Source of the DNA: Alphaproteobacteria bacterium
GTDB taxonomy: Bacteria > Myxococcota_A > UBA796 > GCA-2862545
Assembly (NCBI GenBank): GCA_020632925.1
Contig: JACKER010000017.1
Location: 62,001 to 126,000 of the forward strand
Length of the DNA: 64,000 bases
Direction of reading: 5' to 3'
The position numbers and the translations under genes were made by a program. Below the pieces are notes generated by a model. That model was not told the origin of the DNA. It saw only the letters and a program-made list of their open reading frames with translations, and did no database searches. Shown here piece after piece: positions 17,196 to 25,264 of the stretch. The number at the start of each line of letters is the position of its first letter. Position 1 is the first letter of the stretch.

Positions 17196-18080
17196 TCACC
17201 CGCTCGTGTTTCCCTCTTGTTTCTGCTGTGCGAAGCAAGTGACCGCGCCCCGTGCGATCCGGACGGGGATCGGGAGGAGGCCGAGGGAGGCGGCGTGGCG
17301 CTCGAAGGCCGCCCGCTCCGCCGGATCCTCGAAAAACCCGACGACGACGTCCCCACCACCCGCTCCCGACGGCTTGGCCGCACCGCCGTGGCGCTCGGCG
17401 AGCCGCGCGAGGGCGTCGATCGCGTCGGTCCAGTAGTCGATGCCGGCCTGCTCGGACATCGATCGCAGCAGGCTCGCCGCCTCCCGCGTGGCCTCGACCG
17501 GGCGCTCCTCGAACCACGCCACCAGCTCCGCGCTCCGATCGACGAAGGCCCGGCGGTCGGGAAGGGCGAGGTACCGCTGGACGCGGGGGCCCGTGCTCGC
17601 CGAGCGACCGGTGTAGACGACGGCCGGCGTGACGGGCGCGATGGGGCGCGCGACGCCGCCCTGGAAGCGCAGGACGCCCCCGTGGGCGCTGGCCGCCACG
17701 TCGATGCCCGAGCCGGAGCCCTGGACCGCGCGGTGCACGGCGACGGCCCGCTCGAACAGCTCCGCCGCCGACAGCGCCTCCCCGCGCACCCTCGCCGCAG
17801 CCGCCACCGCGGCCACCGTTGCGGCGGCCGAACCCCCGAGGCCCGGCTTGTCGTCGGAGGCCACCGGGTTCCAGTCGGCGAACACGTAGGTCGCGGGGGG
17901 TGCGCCCACCAGCGCCGCGGACACGAAGCGATCGTCGCCGGGCGTGCGCCAGGACAGCGTCTCCGACGGCAGGACCTCGCAGGACACACCGCGGTCCACG
18001 GCCGCGACCAGGGCGGGCGCGCCGTCGAGCACCGCGTACTCGCCGAGCAGCACGACCTTGCCCGGCGCCTCGATCCTCAC
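17196..18080 (-). CDS. Phosphomevalonate kinase
   Basis: A 294-residue GHMP kinase that phosphorylates 5-phosphomevalonate to the diphosphate. The N-terminal substrate strand reads IEAPGKVVLLGEYAVLDG, the ATP loop is PGLGGSAAATVAAVAAA (residues 95-115), and GSGSGIDVAASAHGG with the late SGAGGGDVVVGF matches phosphomevalonate kinases rather than mevalonate kinases. The GTG start at 18080 overlaps the TGA of the decarboxylase gene (GTGA). Its place in a run with the other three pathway genes supports the assignment. Confidence 0.87.
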   Translation of the reverse strand: MRIEAPGKVVLLGEYAVLDGAPALVAAVDRGVSCEVLPSETLSWRTPGDDRFVSAALVGAPPATYVFADWNPVASDDKPGLGGSAAATVAAVAAAARVRGEALSAAELFERAVAVHRAVQGSGSGIDVAASAHGGVLRFQGGVARPIAPVTPAVVYTGRSASTGPRVQRYLALPDRRAFVDRSAELVAWFEERPVEATREAASLLRSMSEQAGIDYWTDAIDALARLAERHGGAAKPSGAGGGDVVVGFFEDPAERAAFERHAASLGLLPIPVRIARGAVTCFAQQKQEGNTSG

Positions 18081-19024
18081 GTCACGAGCCGCGCGCCGGG
18101 CCCGGGACCGTGCACGACCACGCGCAGCGCGTGGGGCGCGAGGGCCTCGGCCACGGCGTCCGCGTCCGCGCGCAGGCAGAGCACCTTCACCTGCGGCCCG
18201 GCGTCCATCGTGGCCCAGGCGCCGATCCCGCGGGCGCGCAGCGCGAACACCTCGTGCAGCAGCGCCACGCTCGCGGGCTGCCAGTAGAGCAACGGCGGCG
18301 TCGCCGAGGTCATCGTGCCGTGCATCGCGAACGTGCTGCGCTCCATGACGGTGCCCAGGCGCTCGAGATCGCGGTCCAGCACGGCCTGCCGCGCCTCCGC
18401 CACGTCCCGCTCGCCGCCCGCGAGCCAGCTCGGCCACAGCGGGCTCGTGTCCCGGCTGCGCGCCATGCCCTCGGTCGAGCCCACCGCCTTGCGGGCCTCG
18501 CTCGCGAGCGCCACGACCATGCGCACGTCCCAGTGCCCCTCGTCGGCGACCGGCACCCCGTGGCTGTCGGTGCCGTCGGCCCGCTCGCCCATCCGCCAGG
18601 CGACGAAGCCGCCGTACAGCGAGCGGCACGCCGAGCCGCTGCCCCGCCGCGCGAGCACGGAGAGCGCCTCGAGCGACAGGTCGCGCCCGGAGGCCGCCGC
18701 CGCCGCGACCACCAGCGCCGCGAAGCCCGACGCCGACGAGGCGAGCCCTGCCCCCGTGGGGAAGTCGTTGTCGGTGACGACCCGTACACCGGGCCGGTCG
18801 GGGTCGAGCAGATCGAGCACCCTGGCGATCTTGCGGTCGACCACGGGCTGGCCGCCGAAGACCACCTCGTCCTGCTCCACGCCCCAGGTGACCTCGGTGC
18901 GCGTGCGGTACCCGTCGAGCGTGAGCGAGAGGCTCGGGACGGCGGGCAGGTTCAACGCCACGTCCCGCTTGCCCCAGTACTTGACCAGCGCGATGTTCGG
19001 GTGGGCGAGGGCGGTGGCGGTCAC
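18077..19024 (-). CDS. mvaD: Diphosphomevalonate decarboxylase
   Basis: A 315-residue enzyme that makes isopentenyl diphosphate from mevalonate diphosphate with ATP. Diagnostic motifs are present: NIALVKYWGKRD near the N terminus, GLASSASGFAALVVAAA as the phosphate loop, and the catalytic WATMDAGPQVKVLC near residue 280. Length is normal (about 310-340). The GTG at 19024 overlaps the stop of mevalonate kinase (GTGA); the DNA upstream in this frame is a shadow. It lies between mevalonate kinase and phosphomevalonate kinase. Confidence 0.93.
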   Translation of the reverse strand: MTATALAHPNIALVKYWGKRDVALNLPAVPSLSLTLDGYRTRTEVTWGVEQDEVVFGGQPVVDRKIARVLDLLDPDRPGVRVVTDNDFPTGAGLASSASGFAALVVAAAAASGRDLSLEALSVLARRGSGSACRSLYGGFVAWRMGERADGTDSHGVPVADEGHWDVRMVVALASEARKAVGSTEGMARSRDTSPLWPSWLAGGERDVAEARQAVLDRDLERLGTVMERSTFAMHGTMTSATPPLLYWQPASVALLHEVFALRARGIGAWATMDAGPQVKVLCLRADADAVAEALAPHALRVVVHGPGPGARLVT

Positions 19025-19881
19025 GGGCACGGGCGGCACTCCAGGGCGACGACCCCCGCGCGCTCCGCGGCCGCCAGCACGGGCTCGGGGTCGGGGACGA
19101 GCGCGAGCACCACGCCGCCCCCGCCGGCACCCGCGAGCTTGGCGCCGTACGCTCCCGCGCCCTTCGCGAGCGCGACGAGCCCGTCCAGCCGGTCGTTGGA
19201 CACGCCGATCTCGCGCAGCAACGCGTGGTTCTCGTCCAGCAGCGCACCGAGCGCGGCGGGGTCGCCGAAGTGCGCGGGCGCCTGCTCCACGAGAGCGCCG
19301 ATCCGCGCCAGCACGGGATCGATGCCCGGGCGCCGGGAGGCCACGCCGGCGACCAGCTCCGCGGTGTTCCCGGCCTCGCCCGAGTCCAGCACGACCACCC
19401 GCCACGGGCCCGGCGCCAGAGGGGTGCGGGCGGGACCCGTGGGCGTGCGCTGGAACCACAGGCAGCCGCCGCGCGCCGAGACCGCCACGTCGATGCCCGA
19501 GGGGTTGCCGTGGAACACGCGCTCGAGGGGCATCGCCCGCTCGTAGACCTCGTCCGGATCGAGCTCTTCGCCGGCCAGCGCCGCTCGCGCCCGGACCACG
19601 GCCACCGCGAGGGCGGCGCTGCTCCCCATCCCGCGCCCGACCGGGAGGTCCGTGTCCACGCCGACCGCGTACCCCTCGGCCGGGAGCACCGCGCGCAGCG
19701 CGTCCAGCACGCGATCGTCGGTGTGGGGCGAGGCGAGCTCGGTCGGGCCGGGCCGCTCGGTCAACGTCACCGACGTGCCCCGATCCACCGCGAACGCGAT
19801 CGCCGGATACCCGTGGACGACGGCGTGCTCGCCGCAGAGCACGAGCTTGCCGTGGCCACGCCCCCGCGCGGACCGCGTCAA
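19021..19881 (-). CDS. mvk: Mevalonate kinase
   Basis: A 286-residue GHMP kinase. GKLVLCGEHAVVHGYPAIAF matches the substrate-binding N terminus of mevalonate kinases, LPVGRGMGSSAALAVAVV is the ATP loop, GNPSGIDVAVSARGG carries the catalytic Asp region, and KLAGAGGGGVVLAL is the third GHMP motif. No ATG or GTG precedes the first motif in frame; a TTG at 19881 overlaps the HMG-CoA reductase stop as TTGA and is the only start that keeps the whole N-terminal strand. The start is therefore inferred, the product is not in doubt. Confidence 0.91.
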   Translation of the reverse strand: MTRSARGRGHGKLVLCGEHAVVHGYPAIAFAVDRGTSVTLTERPGPTELASPHTDDRVLDALRAVLPAEGYAVGVDTDLPVGRGMGSSAALAVAVVRARAALAGEELDPDEVYERAMPLERVFHGNPSGIDVAVSARGGCLWFQRTPTGPARTPLAPGPWRVVVLDSGEAGNTAELVAGVASRRPGIDPVLARIGALVEQAPAHFGDPAALGALLDENHALLREIGVSNDRLDGLVALAKGAGAYGAKLAGAGGGGVVLALVPDPEPVLAAAERAGVVALECRPCP

Positions 19882-21161
19882 CCGGCCGCCCGGAGCCGCC
19901 TCAGCACCTCGGCCGCGTGCTCCACCGAGAAGTCGTGCTTGCGACAGAGCTCGCGGGTCACGGCCGCGACCTCGTGGGGCTCGGCGCCGGCGGTGGCCGC
20001 GACGGTGCGCGCGTGCATCCGCATGTGGCCCGCCTGGATGCCGTCCGTCGCCAGCGCCTTGAGCGCGCCGAGGTTCTGCGCGAGGCCGACCGCGGCCACG
20101 ATGCCCGACAGCTCGCGGGCGCCCGTGACCCCGAGCAGGCCGAGGTTCGCCTTCACCGTCGGGTGCACCCGGATCGGTCCGCCCACCGTCCCGATCTGGA
20201 GCGGGACCTCGATGCTGCCCTCGAGCTTGCCGTCCACGAGCTCGAAGCGGGTCAGCGGGCGGTAGTGGCCGTCGCGGGCGGCGAACGCGTGCGCCCCCGA
20301 CTCGATCGCGCGCCAGTCGTTGCCCGTGGCGACCGCGACCGCGTCGATGCCGTTCATGACGCCCTTGTTGTGCGTCGCCGCGCGGTACGGGTCCGCCCAC
20401 GCGAAGCGCCAGGCGGCGGCGATGCGCTCCGCGACCTCCATGCCGTCGAGGTCCTCGGTCTGCAGGGACGCGGGGGAGACCGTCACCCGGGCGCGGGAGA
20501 GGCGCCGGTCCGCGAGGTTCGAGAGGATGCGCAGCCCGACCTGCTCGCCCGTGACCTCCGCCACCGTGGGCGCCAGCCGCTCGGCCAGCGTGTTCACCAT
20601 GTTCGCGCCCATGGCGTCGGCCACGTCGAGCACGAACTGGAGGACCACCATGTCCTCCCGGACGTGCCCGGGCTCGTCGTACGCCACGTGGCGCACCTCG
20701 AAGGAGACCAGCCCGCCGCCGCGCTCCTCGAGCCGGGGGTGGACGCCGCGGGCCTCCTCGCGCAGGCGGGGCAGCGCCTCCTGGAGCCGAGCGACGGTGT
20801 CGGCCGGGTCCCGCACCGCCATCAGCTGGACCTGACCGATCATGTGCGACGGGTCGCTGCTGGTCCGGAAGCCGCCGTCCTTGCGCACGAGGCGGGCGAC
20901 GTTGCTCACGGCGGCGACGACCGAGGGCTCTTCGACCACCATCGGCACGACGCGCTCGCGCCCGTCGATCAGGAAGTTCACCGCCACGCCGCAGGGCAGC
21001 GAGAACGTGCTCACGACGTTCTCGACCATCAGGTCGGCCGCCTCGAGCGACAGCCCGCTGCGCCACGGGGACAGGTCGTCCGTCACCACGCCGAAGGCCT
21101 CGAGCGCGCGCAGCCGCTCGTCGGGGTGGAGCTTGTAGAACCCGGGGATGCGGGAGCTCAT
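19878..21161 (-). CDS. mvaA: Hydroxymethylglutaryl-CoA reductase, class II
   Basis: A 427-residue enzyme catalysing the first committed step to mevalonate. It is of class II, with the N-terminal signature MVENVVSTFSLPCGVAVNF and VPMVVEEPSVVAAVSNVA, then DAMGANMVNTLAE, THNKGVMNGIDAVAVATGND with the catalytic Lys, and the C-terminal GHMRMHAR with the catalytic His. It lacks the membrane domain of class I enzymes. Cofactor preference (NADH or NADPH) cannot be read directly. The ATG gives an N terminus typical of the class (SRIPGFYKLHPDER). The acyl-CoA ligase gene ends 52 bp upstream. Confidence 0.95.
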   Translation of the reverse strand: MSSRIPGFYKLHPDERLRALEAFGVVTDDLSPWRSGLSLEAADLMVENVVSTFSLPCGVAVNFLIDGRERVVPMVVEEPSVVAAVSNVARLVRKDGGFRTSSDPSHMIGQVQLMAVRDPADTVARLQEALPRLREEARGVHPRLEERGGGLVSFEVRHVAYDEPGHVREDMVVLQFVLDVADAMGANMVNTLAERLAPTVAEVTGEQVGLRILSNLADRRLSRARVTVSPASLQTEDLDGMEVAERIAAAWRFAWADPYRAATHNKGVMNGIDAVAVATGNDWRAIESGAHAFAARDGHYRPLTRFELVDGKLEGSIEVPLQIGTVGGPIRVHPTVKANLGLLGVTGARELSGIVAAVGLAQNLGALKALATDGIQAGHMRMHARTVAATAGAEPHEVAAVTRELCRKHDFSVEHAAEVLRRLRAAG

Positions 21162-21213
21162 CGTCCCGGCTCCTTAACGGTCGCCGCCGCGCTCGGCGAC
21201 GGTCCGAGACCGC

Positions 21214-23052
21214 TCAGCGACGGTCGGCGGGCAGCGGCGTCCGGCCGCGGTCGTAGAGGTTGGCGAGCACCCCCGCGTATCGGGTCTCGACCGCCGAGCG
21301 GCGGACCTTCAGGGACGGCGTCAGCAGGCCGTTCTCCTGCGTGAAGTCCTGGGGCAGGACCGCGAAGCGCCGGATGTGCTCGAAGCTCGGCAGTTCCCGG
21401 TTGATCGCGTCGACGTACCCCTGGATCAGCTCCTTGACCTCGGTCCGCGTCGACAGATCCGCGAGATCGGCGAAGGGGACGTCGTGCTTGCGTGCCCAGC
21501 GCACGATCGCCTGCTCGTCGAGCGTGACGAGGGCGGTACAGAACGGGCGACGGTCGCCGTGCATCAACGCGTGGGCGACGTAGGGGCAGCGGGTGCGCAG
21601 GAGCGTCTCGACGTGCAGCGGGGCGACGTTCTTGCCGCCCGCGGTGACGATGAGCTCCTTCTTGCGGCCGGTGATGCGCAGGTGGCCGCTCGGCAGCAGG
21701 ACGCCGATGTCGCCGGTGTGCAGCCACCCTTCGCGCAGGACGCGCTCCGTCTCGGCCTCGTCCTTCCAGTAGCCCTTCATCAGGCCACGGCTGCGCAACA
21801 GGATCTCGCCGTCCTCGTCGATCTTCGCGTCGCAGCCCGGCAGCGGGCGACCGACCGTGCCGAACACGAAGCTGTCGGGCAGGTTCACGGTGGAGGCCGC
21901 GCTCGACTCGGTCAGGCCGTACCCCTCGAGGACGAGAAGGCCGAACTCGTGGAAGCGCTCGGCCACCTCGCGGGGGAGGGGAGCGCCGCCGCTGATCAGG
22001 AAGCGCAGCCGCCCGCCGAACCGCTCCCGGATCTCTCGGAACACCAGGCGGTCCGCCAGGCGCCACTCCACCCGGAGCCTGGGGTCGGGCCGGCGACCCT
22101 CCTGGAGGACCTGCGACCGCCTGCGGCCCACGCCCCGCGCCCACTTCACGAGCGGCCGCTTCCAGGCGGGGAGCGCGTCCAGCGAGGCGTCGATCGCCAC
22201 CACGGCCTTCTCGAAGGTGCGCGGGACGCCGGCGAACCAGGTGGGGCGCGTCTCGCGGAGGTTCGCGACGAGGTCCTCGGCGCTGCCGTCCACGACCGTC
22301 GGGATGCCGAGGCGGACGAAGGAGAGCTCGAGCACCTTCGCGAACACGTGGGCCAGCGGCAGCCAGAGGAACTGGACGTCGGCCGGCGAGAGGAAGCCGA
22401 TCGCGTCGATGGCCTCGGCTTCGTACACCCAGGCGTCGTGCGTCAGCATCACGCCCTTGGGCTGGCCCGTCGTGCCGCTGGTGTACATCAGCGTCGCGAG
22501 GTCCTGCGGGCCCACGCCGCGGGCGGCGACCGAGTAGGCCTCCGGGTTGGCGGCGGCGAAGTCGCGCCCGCGCGCCTCGAAGGTGGACAGGGCCTCGACC
22601 CAGCCGTCGTCGCTGCTGGGGGCGTGGAAGGTCACGACCTTCTTGAGGCCCGGGAGCCGCGGCCGCAGCCGACGCAGGCGCTCGACGGTCTCGGCGTGGT
22701 CCACGAACGCGATGGCGGCGCCGCAGTCACCGAGGATGTACGCCACCTCGTCGTCGCTGGCCTGCGGGTAGATCGTGGTGGTGGCTGCTCCCCCACAGAG
22801 GATGGCGAAGTCCGCGAGGATCCACTCCATCGAGGTCCCGGCGAAGATCACGCACCGGTCGCGCCGCTGCAGGCCCGTGGCGAGCAGGGCGTTGGTCAGG
22901 GCGCGGACCCGGGCCCCCGCCTCGCCCCAGGTCATCGAGCGCCAGCGGCCGTCGACGCGCCAGCGGAGCGCCTCGGACTCGGGCGTGCTGCCCACCCGGT
23001 GCTGCCACAGGTCCGGCACCGAGCGGAAGGAGCTGGCGAGACCGACGCTCAC
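21214..23052 (-). CDS. Long-chain acyl-CoA synthetase (AMP-forming)
   Basis: A 612-residue member of the ANL adenylating superfamily, FadD15-like branch. It shows the P-loop LMYTSGTTGQPKGVMLTH (near residues 188-205), WLPLAHVFAK, the GYGLTESS motif, the hinge HTGDIGVLLPSGHLRITGRKK, and a C-terminal domain with KVRRSAVETRYA. It activates fatty acids to acyl-CoA at the inner membrane or in the cytoplasm. The GTG at 23052 overlaps the stop of the upstream permease gene (GTGA). In this operon it sits between an oligopeptide-type transporter and the mevalonate genes, which may mean that it feeds CoA thioesters into the same physiology. Confidence 0.91.
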   Translation of the reverse strand: MSVGLASSFRSVPDLWQHRVGSTPESEALRWRVDGRWRSMTWGEAGARVRALTNALLATGLQRRDRCVIFAGTSMEWILADFAILCGGAATTTIYPQASDDEVAYILGDCGAAIAFVDHAETVERLRRLRPRLPGLKKVVTFHAPSSDDGWVEALSTFEARGRDFAAANPEAYSVAARGVGPQDLATLMYTSGTTGQPKGVMLTHDAWVYEAEAIDAIGFLSPADVQFLWLPLAHVFAKVLELSFVRLGIPTVVDGSAEDLVANLRETRPTWFAGVPRTFEKAVVAIDASLDALPAWKRPLVKWARGVGRRRSQVLQEGRRPDPRLRVEWRLADRLVFREIRERFGGRLRFLISGGAPLPREVAERFHEFGLLVLEGYGLTESSAASTVNLPDSFVFGTVGRPLPGCDAKIDEDGEILLRSRGLMKGYWKDEAETERVLREGWLHTGDIGVLLPSGHLRITGRKKELIVTAGGKNVAPLHVETLLRTRCPYVAHALMHGDRRPFCTALVTLDEQAIVRWARKHDVPFADLADLSTRTEVKELIQGYVDAINRELPSFEHIRRFAVLPQDFTQENGLLTPSLKVRRSAVETRYAGVLANLYDRGRTPLPADRR

Positions 23053-24221
23053 TGGTGGCCGCGGAGCTTGGGGTCCATGGCGTCGCGCAGGCCGTCGCCG
23101 AGGAGGTTGAAGGAGAGGACCGCGATCATGATCGCCATGCCCGGGAAGATGGAGATCCACGGCGCCGAGCGGAGCGGGGAGCGGCCGTCGTCGACCATCA
23201 CACCCCAGGTGGCGATGGGCGGCGGCACGCCGAGCCCGAGGAAGGAGAGCGAGGCCTCGGCGAGCATGGTGGCGCCGATGGCGAGCGAGCAGTGCACCAT
23301 CACCGGCCCCATCGCGTTGGGGATGAGGTGGCGGAAGAGGATGCGCTGCGCGTCGTATCCCAGCGCGCGGGCCGCCTGGACGAACTCACGCTCCCGCAGC
23401 GAGAGGACCTCGCCGCGCACGATGCGGGCGATGCCCATCCAGGAGGTGACGCCGAGCACGACGACGATGAGCAGGATGCCGAGCGCGCCCTGGGTGCGGA
23501 ACAGGCCGACGATCGTGAGCAGCAGCACCAGGCGGGGCAGCGACAGCAGCACGTCGACCAGGAACATGAGCACGCGGTCCACCAGCCCGCCGAAGTAGGC
23601 GGCGACGGCGCCCACGGCTGTGCCGATGGTGGCGGAGAGCCCGACGGCGATGAAGCCGATCGAGAGGCTGATGCGCCCCCCGAAGAGGATGCGCGACCAC
23701 ACGTCGCGGCCGAGCTCGTCGGTCCCCATCCAGAACATGGCGCTCGGACCCACGGCCTTGGGTCCCGTGTCGACCGCGTTGGGGTCGAAGGGCGCGATCA
23801 TCGGCGCCAGCAGGACCAGCAGGACCAGGAACGCCACGCCGTACGCCCCGAGCATGCCCGTGGTGTGGCGCAGCAGCGTGCGGCGGAAGATCTCGCGGTT
23901 GCTGTTGAAGGCCTCGTCGTCCAGCTGGCGGGGCGACACCAGACGCCAGGCACCGAACCACAGCGCACCTGCCAGGCCCGCCCAGGTCACGAGCGCGACG
24001 ATGGCACCGGGGAGGATCCGGCCGGTGGTGGGGTCGGTCAGGACGGCGCCCAGGCGCGTGAAGCCGCTGACCGTGGCGAGCAGCCACACGCCGGTGAGCA
24101 GCAGCATGCCGATACCGTGCACGGCCTGCCCCGTCAGGAGGTGGCCGAGGCCCGGCAGGAGCAGGCCCGCGCGGGCGAGCGCCGGAGGTGCCTGCTGTTC
24201 GTGGCGGACGACCCGGGTCAC
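23049..24221 (-). CDS. Peptide/nickel-type ABC transporter permease (DppC-like) with extra N-terminal helices
   Basis: A 390-residue integral membrane permease. The C-terminal two-thirds follow DppC/OppC: MFWMGTDELGRDVWSRI, GFIAVGLSATIGTAVGAVAAY, the EAA loop EFVQAARALGYDAQRIL with FRHLIPNAMGPV, and LEASLSFLGLGVPPPIATWG-type sequence near the end. Residues 10-85 add a segment with at least two additional hydrophobic helices (LARAGLLLPGLGHLLTG, ALWFGAWRL) not normal for the family. The GTG at 24221, 2 nt after the DppB stop, is preferred; an ATG at 24254 would add 11 residues and overlap dppB. Confidence 0.88.
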   Translation of the reverse strand: MTRVVRHEQQAPPALARAGLLLPGLGHLLTGQAVHGIGMLLLTGVWLLATVSGFTRLGAVLTDPTTGRILPGAIVALVTWAGLAGALWFGAWRLVSPRQLDDEAFNSNREIFRRTLLRHTTGMLGAYGVAFLVLLVLLAPMIAPFDPNAVDTGPKAVGPSAMFWMGTDELGRDVWSRILFGGRISLSIGFIAVGLSATIGTAVGAVAAYFGGLVDRVLMFLVDVLLSLPRLVLLLTIVGLFRTQGALGILLIVVVLGVTSWMGIARIVRGEVLSLREREFVQAARALGYDAQRILFRHLIPNAMGPVMVHCSLAIGATMLAEASLSFLGLGVPPPIATWGVMVDDGRSPLRSAPWISIFPGMAIMIAVLSFNLLGDGLRDAMDPKLRGHQ

Positions 24222-24223
24222 GG

Positions 24224-25252
24224 TCAGCCCATCTTGATGCGCGGATCGGCCCACGCGTAGGAGATGTCGGCGATGAGGTTGCCCGCCGCGACGAGCAGCG
24301 AGAACACGTAGAACATGGCGATGAGGACCGGGGTGTCCTGGGTGTAGATGGCGGTCACGATCTCACGCCCCATGCCGGGCCACGCGAAGATGGACTCGAT
24401 GATGACCGAGCCGCTGAACAGCGCGGGGACGGACAGGCCGATGAGCGTGATGATGGGGAGCATGGCGTTGCGCATCGCGTGCCGCAGGATCACCGTCCGC
24501 TCCCGCAGCCCCTTCGCCCGCGCGGTGCGGATGAAGTCCTGGCGGACCACCTCGAGCATGCCGGACCGCATGTAGCGGGCGACGCCGGCGCTGCTGGCCA
24601 GCGCCATGCCGAAGCCCGGCAGCAAGAGGTGCTTGAACCGGTCGAGCATCTGCTCCGGGAAGGCCATGTACTCGTAGGAGATCGGGTCCTTCATGTCGGT
24701 CGCGGGCAGCTCGAGCAGCGTCACCCAGTGCTCCGACAGCGTCCCGACCTCGCCGAGGTGCCGGATCCACTCGGACCAGAGCAGGGCCGCGAAGAGCTGC
24801 AGGAGCATCGCGTACCAGAACTCGGGCATCGAGTAGAGCACGAGGCTGCCCACGGAGAGCGTCGTGTCGAGCGGGGTGCGGTGGCGCACCGCCTGGAGCG
24901 TGCCGATGGCGACGCCGAGCGGGAACAGCGTGCACAGCGTGGTGAACGACAGCAGGAGCGTGTTCGGCAGCGCGGACTGGACGATCTCGAGGACCGGCCG
25001 CCCCGTCGCCATGGAGCTGCCGAAGTCGAACAGCACGAGGTTCCTGAGCATCGCGAGGTACCGGACCCAGGCGGGGTCGTCGAGGTGGTACTGCTCGACG
25101 ATCAGCTGCTGGAGCTCCGGCGGCGTGTCAGGCGTGAAGAACTTGTCGGCGACGGTCCCCGGCGAGAGCTCGAGGAGCAGGAACACCAGGGTGACGACGC
25201 ACCACACCAGCGGGATGGCCAGCGCGATCTTCCGGACGACGTACTTCCACAC
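24224..25252 (-). CDS. Peptide/nickel-type ABC transporter permease (DppB-like)
   Basis: A 342-residue inner-membrane permease with about six helices. The N-terminal YVVRKIALAIPLVWCVVTLVF, the short PGTVADKF region, the EAA loop EVVRQDFIRTARAKGL and the C-terminal SVPALFSGSVIIESIFAWPG then ADPRIKMG are standard for DppB/OppB. It forms a heteromeric channel with the next gene product. It lies 12 bp after the substrate-binding protein gene. No ATP-binding subunits (DppD/DppF) are encoded nearby, so these must come from elsewhere. Confidence 0.92.
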   Translation of the reverse strand: MWKYVVRKIALAIPLVWCVVTLVFLLLELSPGTVADKFFTPDTPPELQQLIVEQYHLDDPAWVRYLAMLRNLVLFDFGSSMATGRPVLEIVQSALPNTLLLSFTTLCTLFPLGVAIGTLQAVRHRTPLDTTLSVGSLVLYSMPEFWYAMLLQLFAALLWSEWIRHLGEVGTLSEHWVTLLELPATDMKDPISYEYMAFPEQMLDRFKHLLLPGFGMALASSAGVARYMRSGMLEVVRQDFIRTARAKGLRERTVILRHAMRNAMLPIITLIGLSVPALFSGSVIIESIFAWPGMGREIVTAIYTQDTPVLIAMFYVFSLLVAAGNLIADISYAWADPRIKMG

Positions 25253-25264
25253 ACCGCCCTCGGA

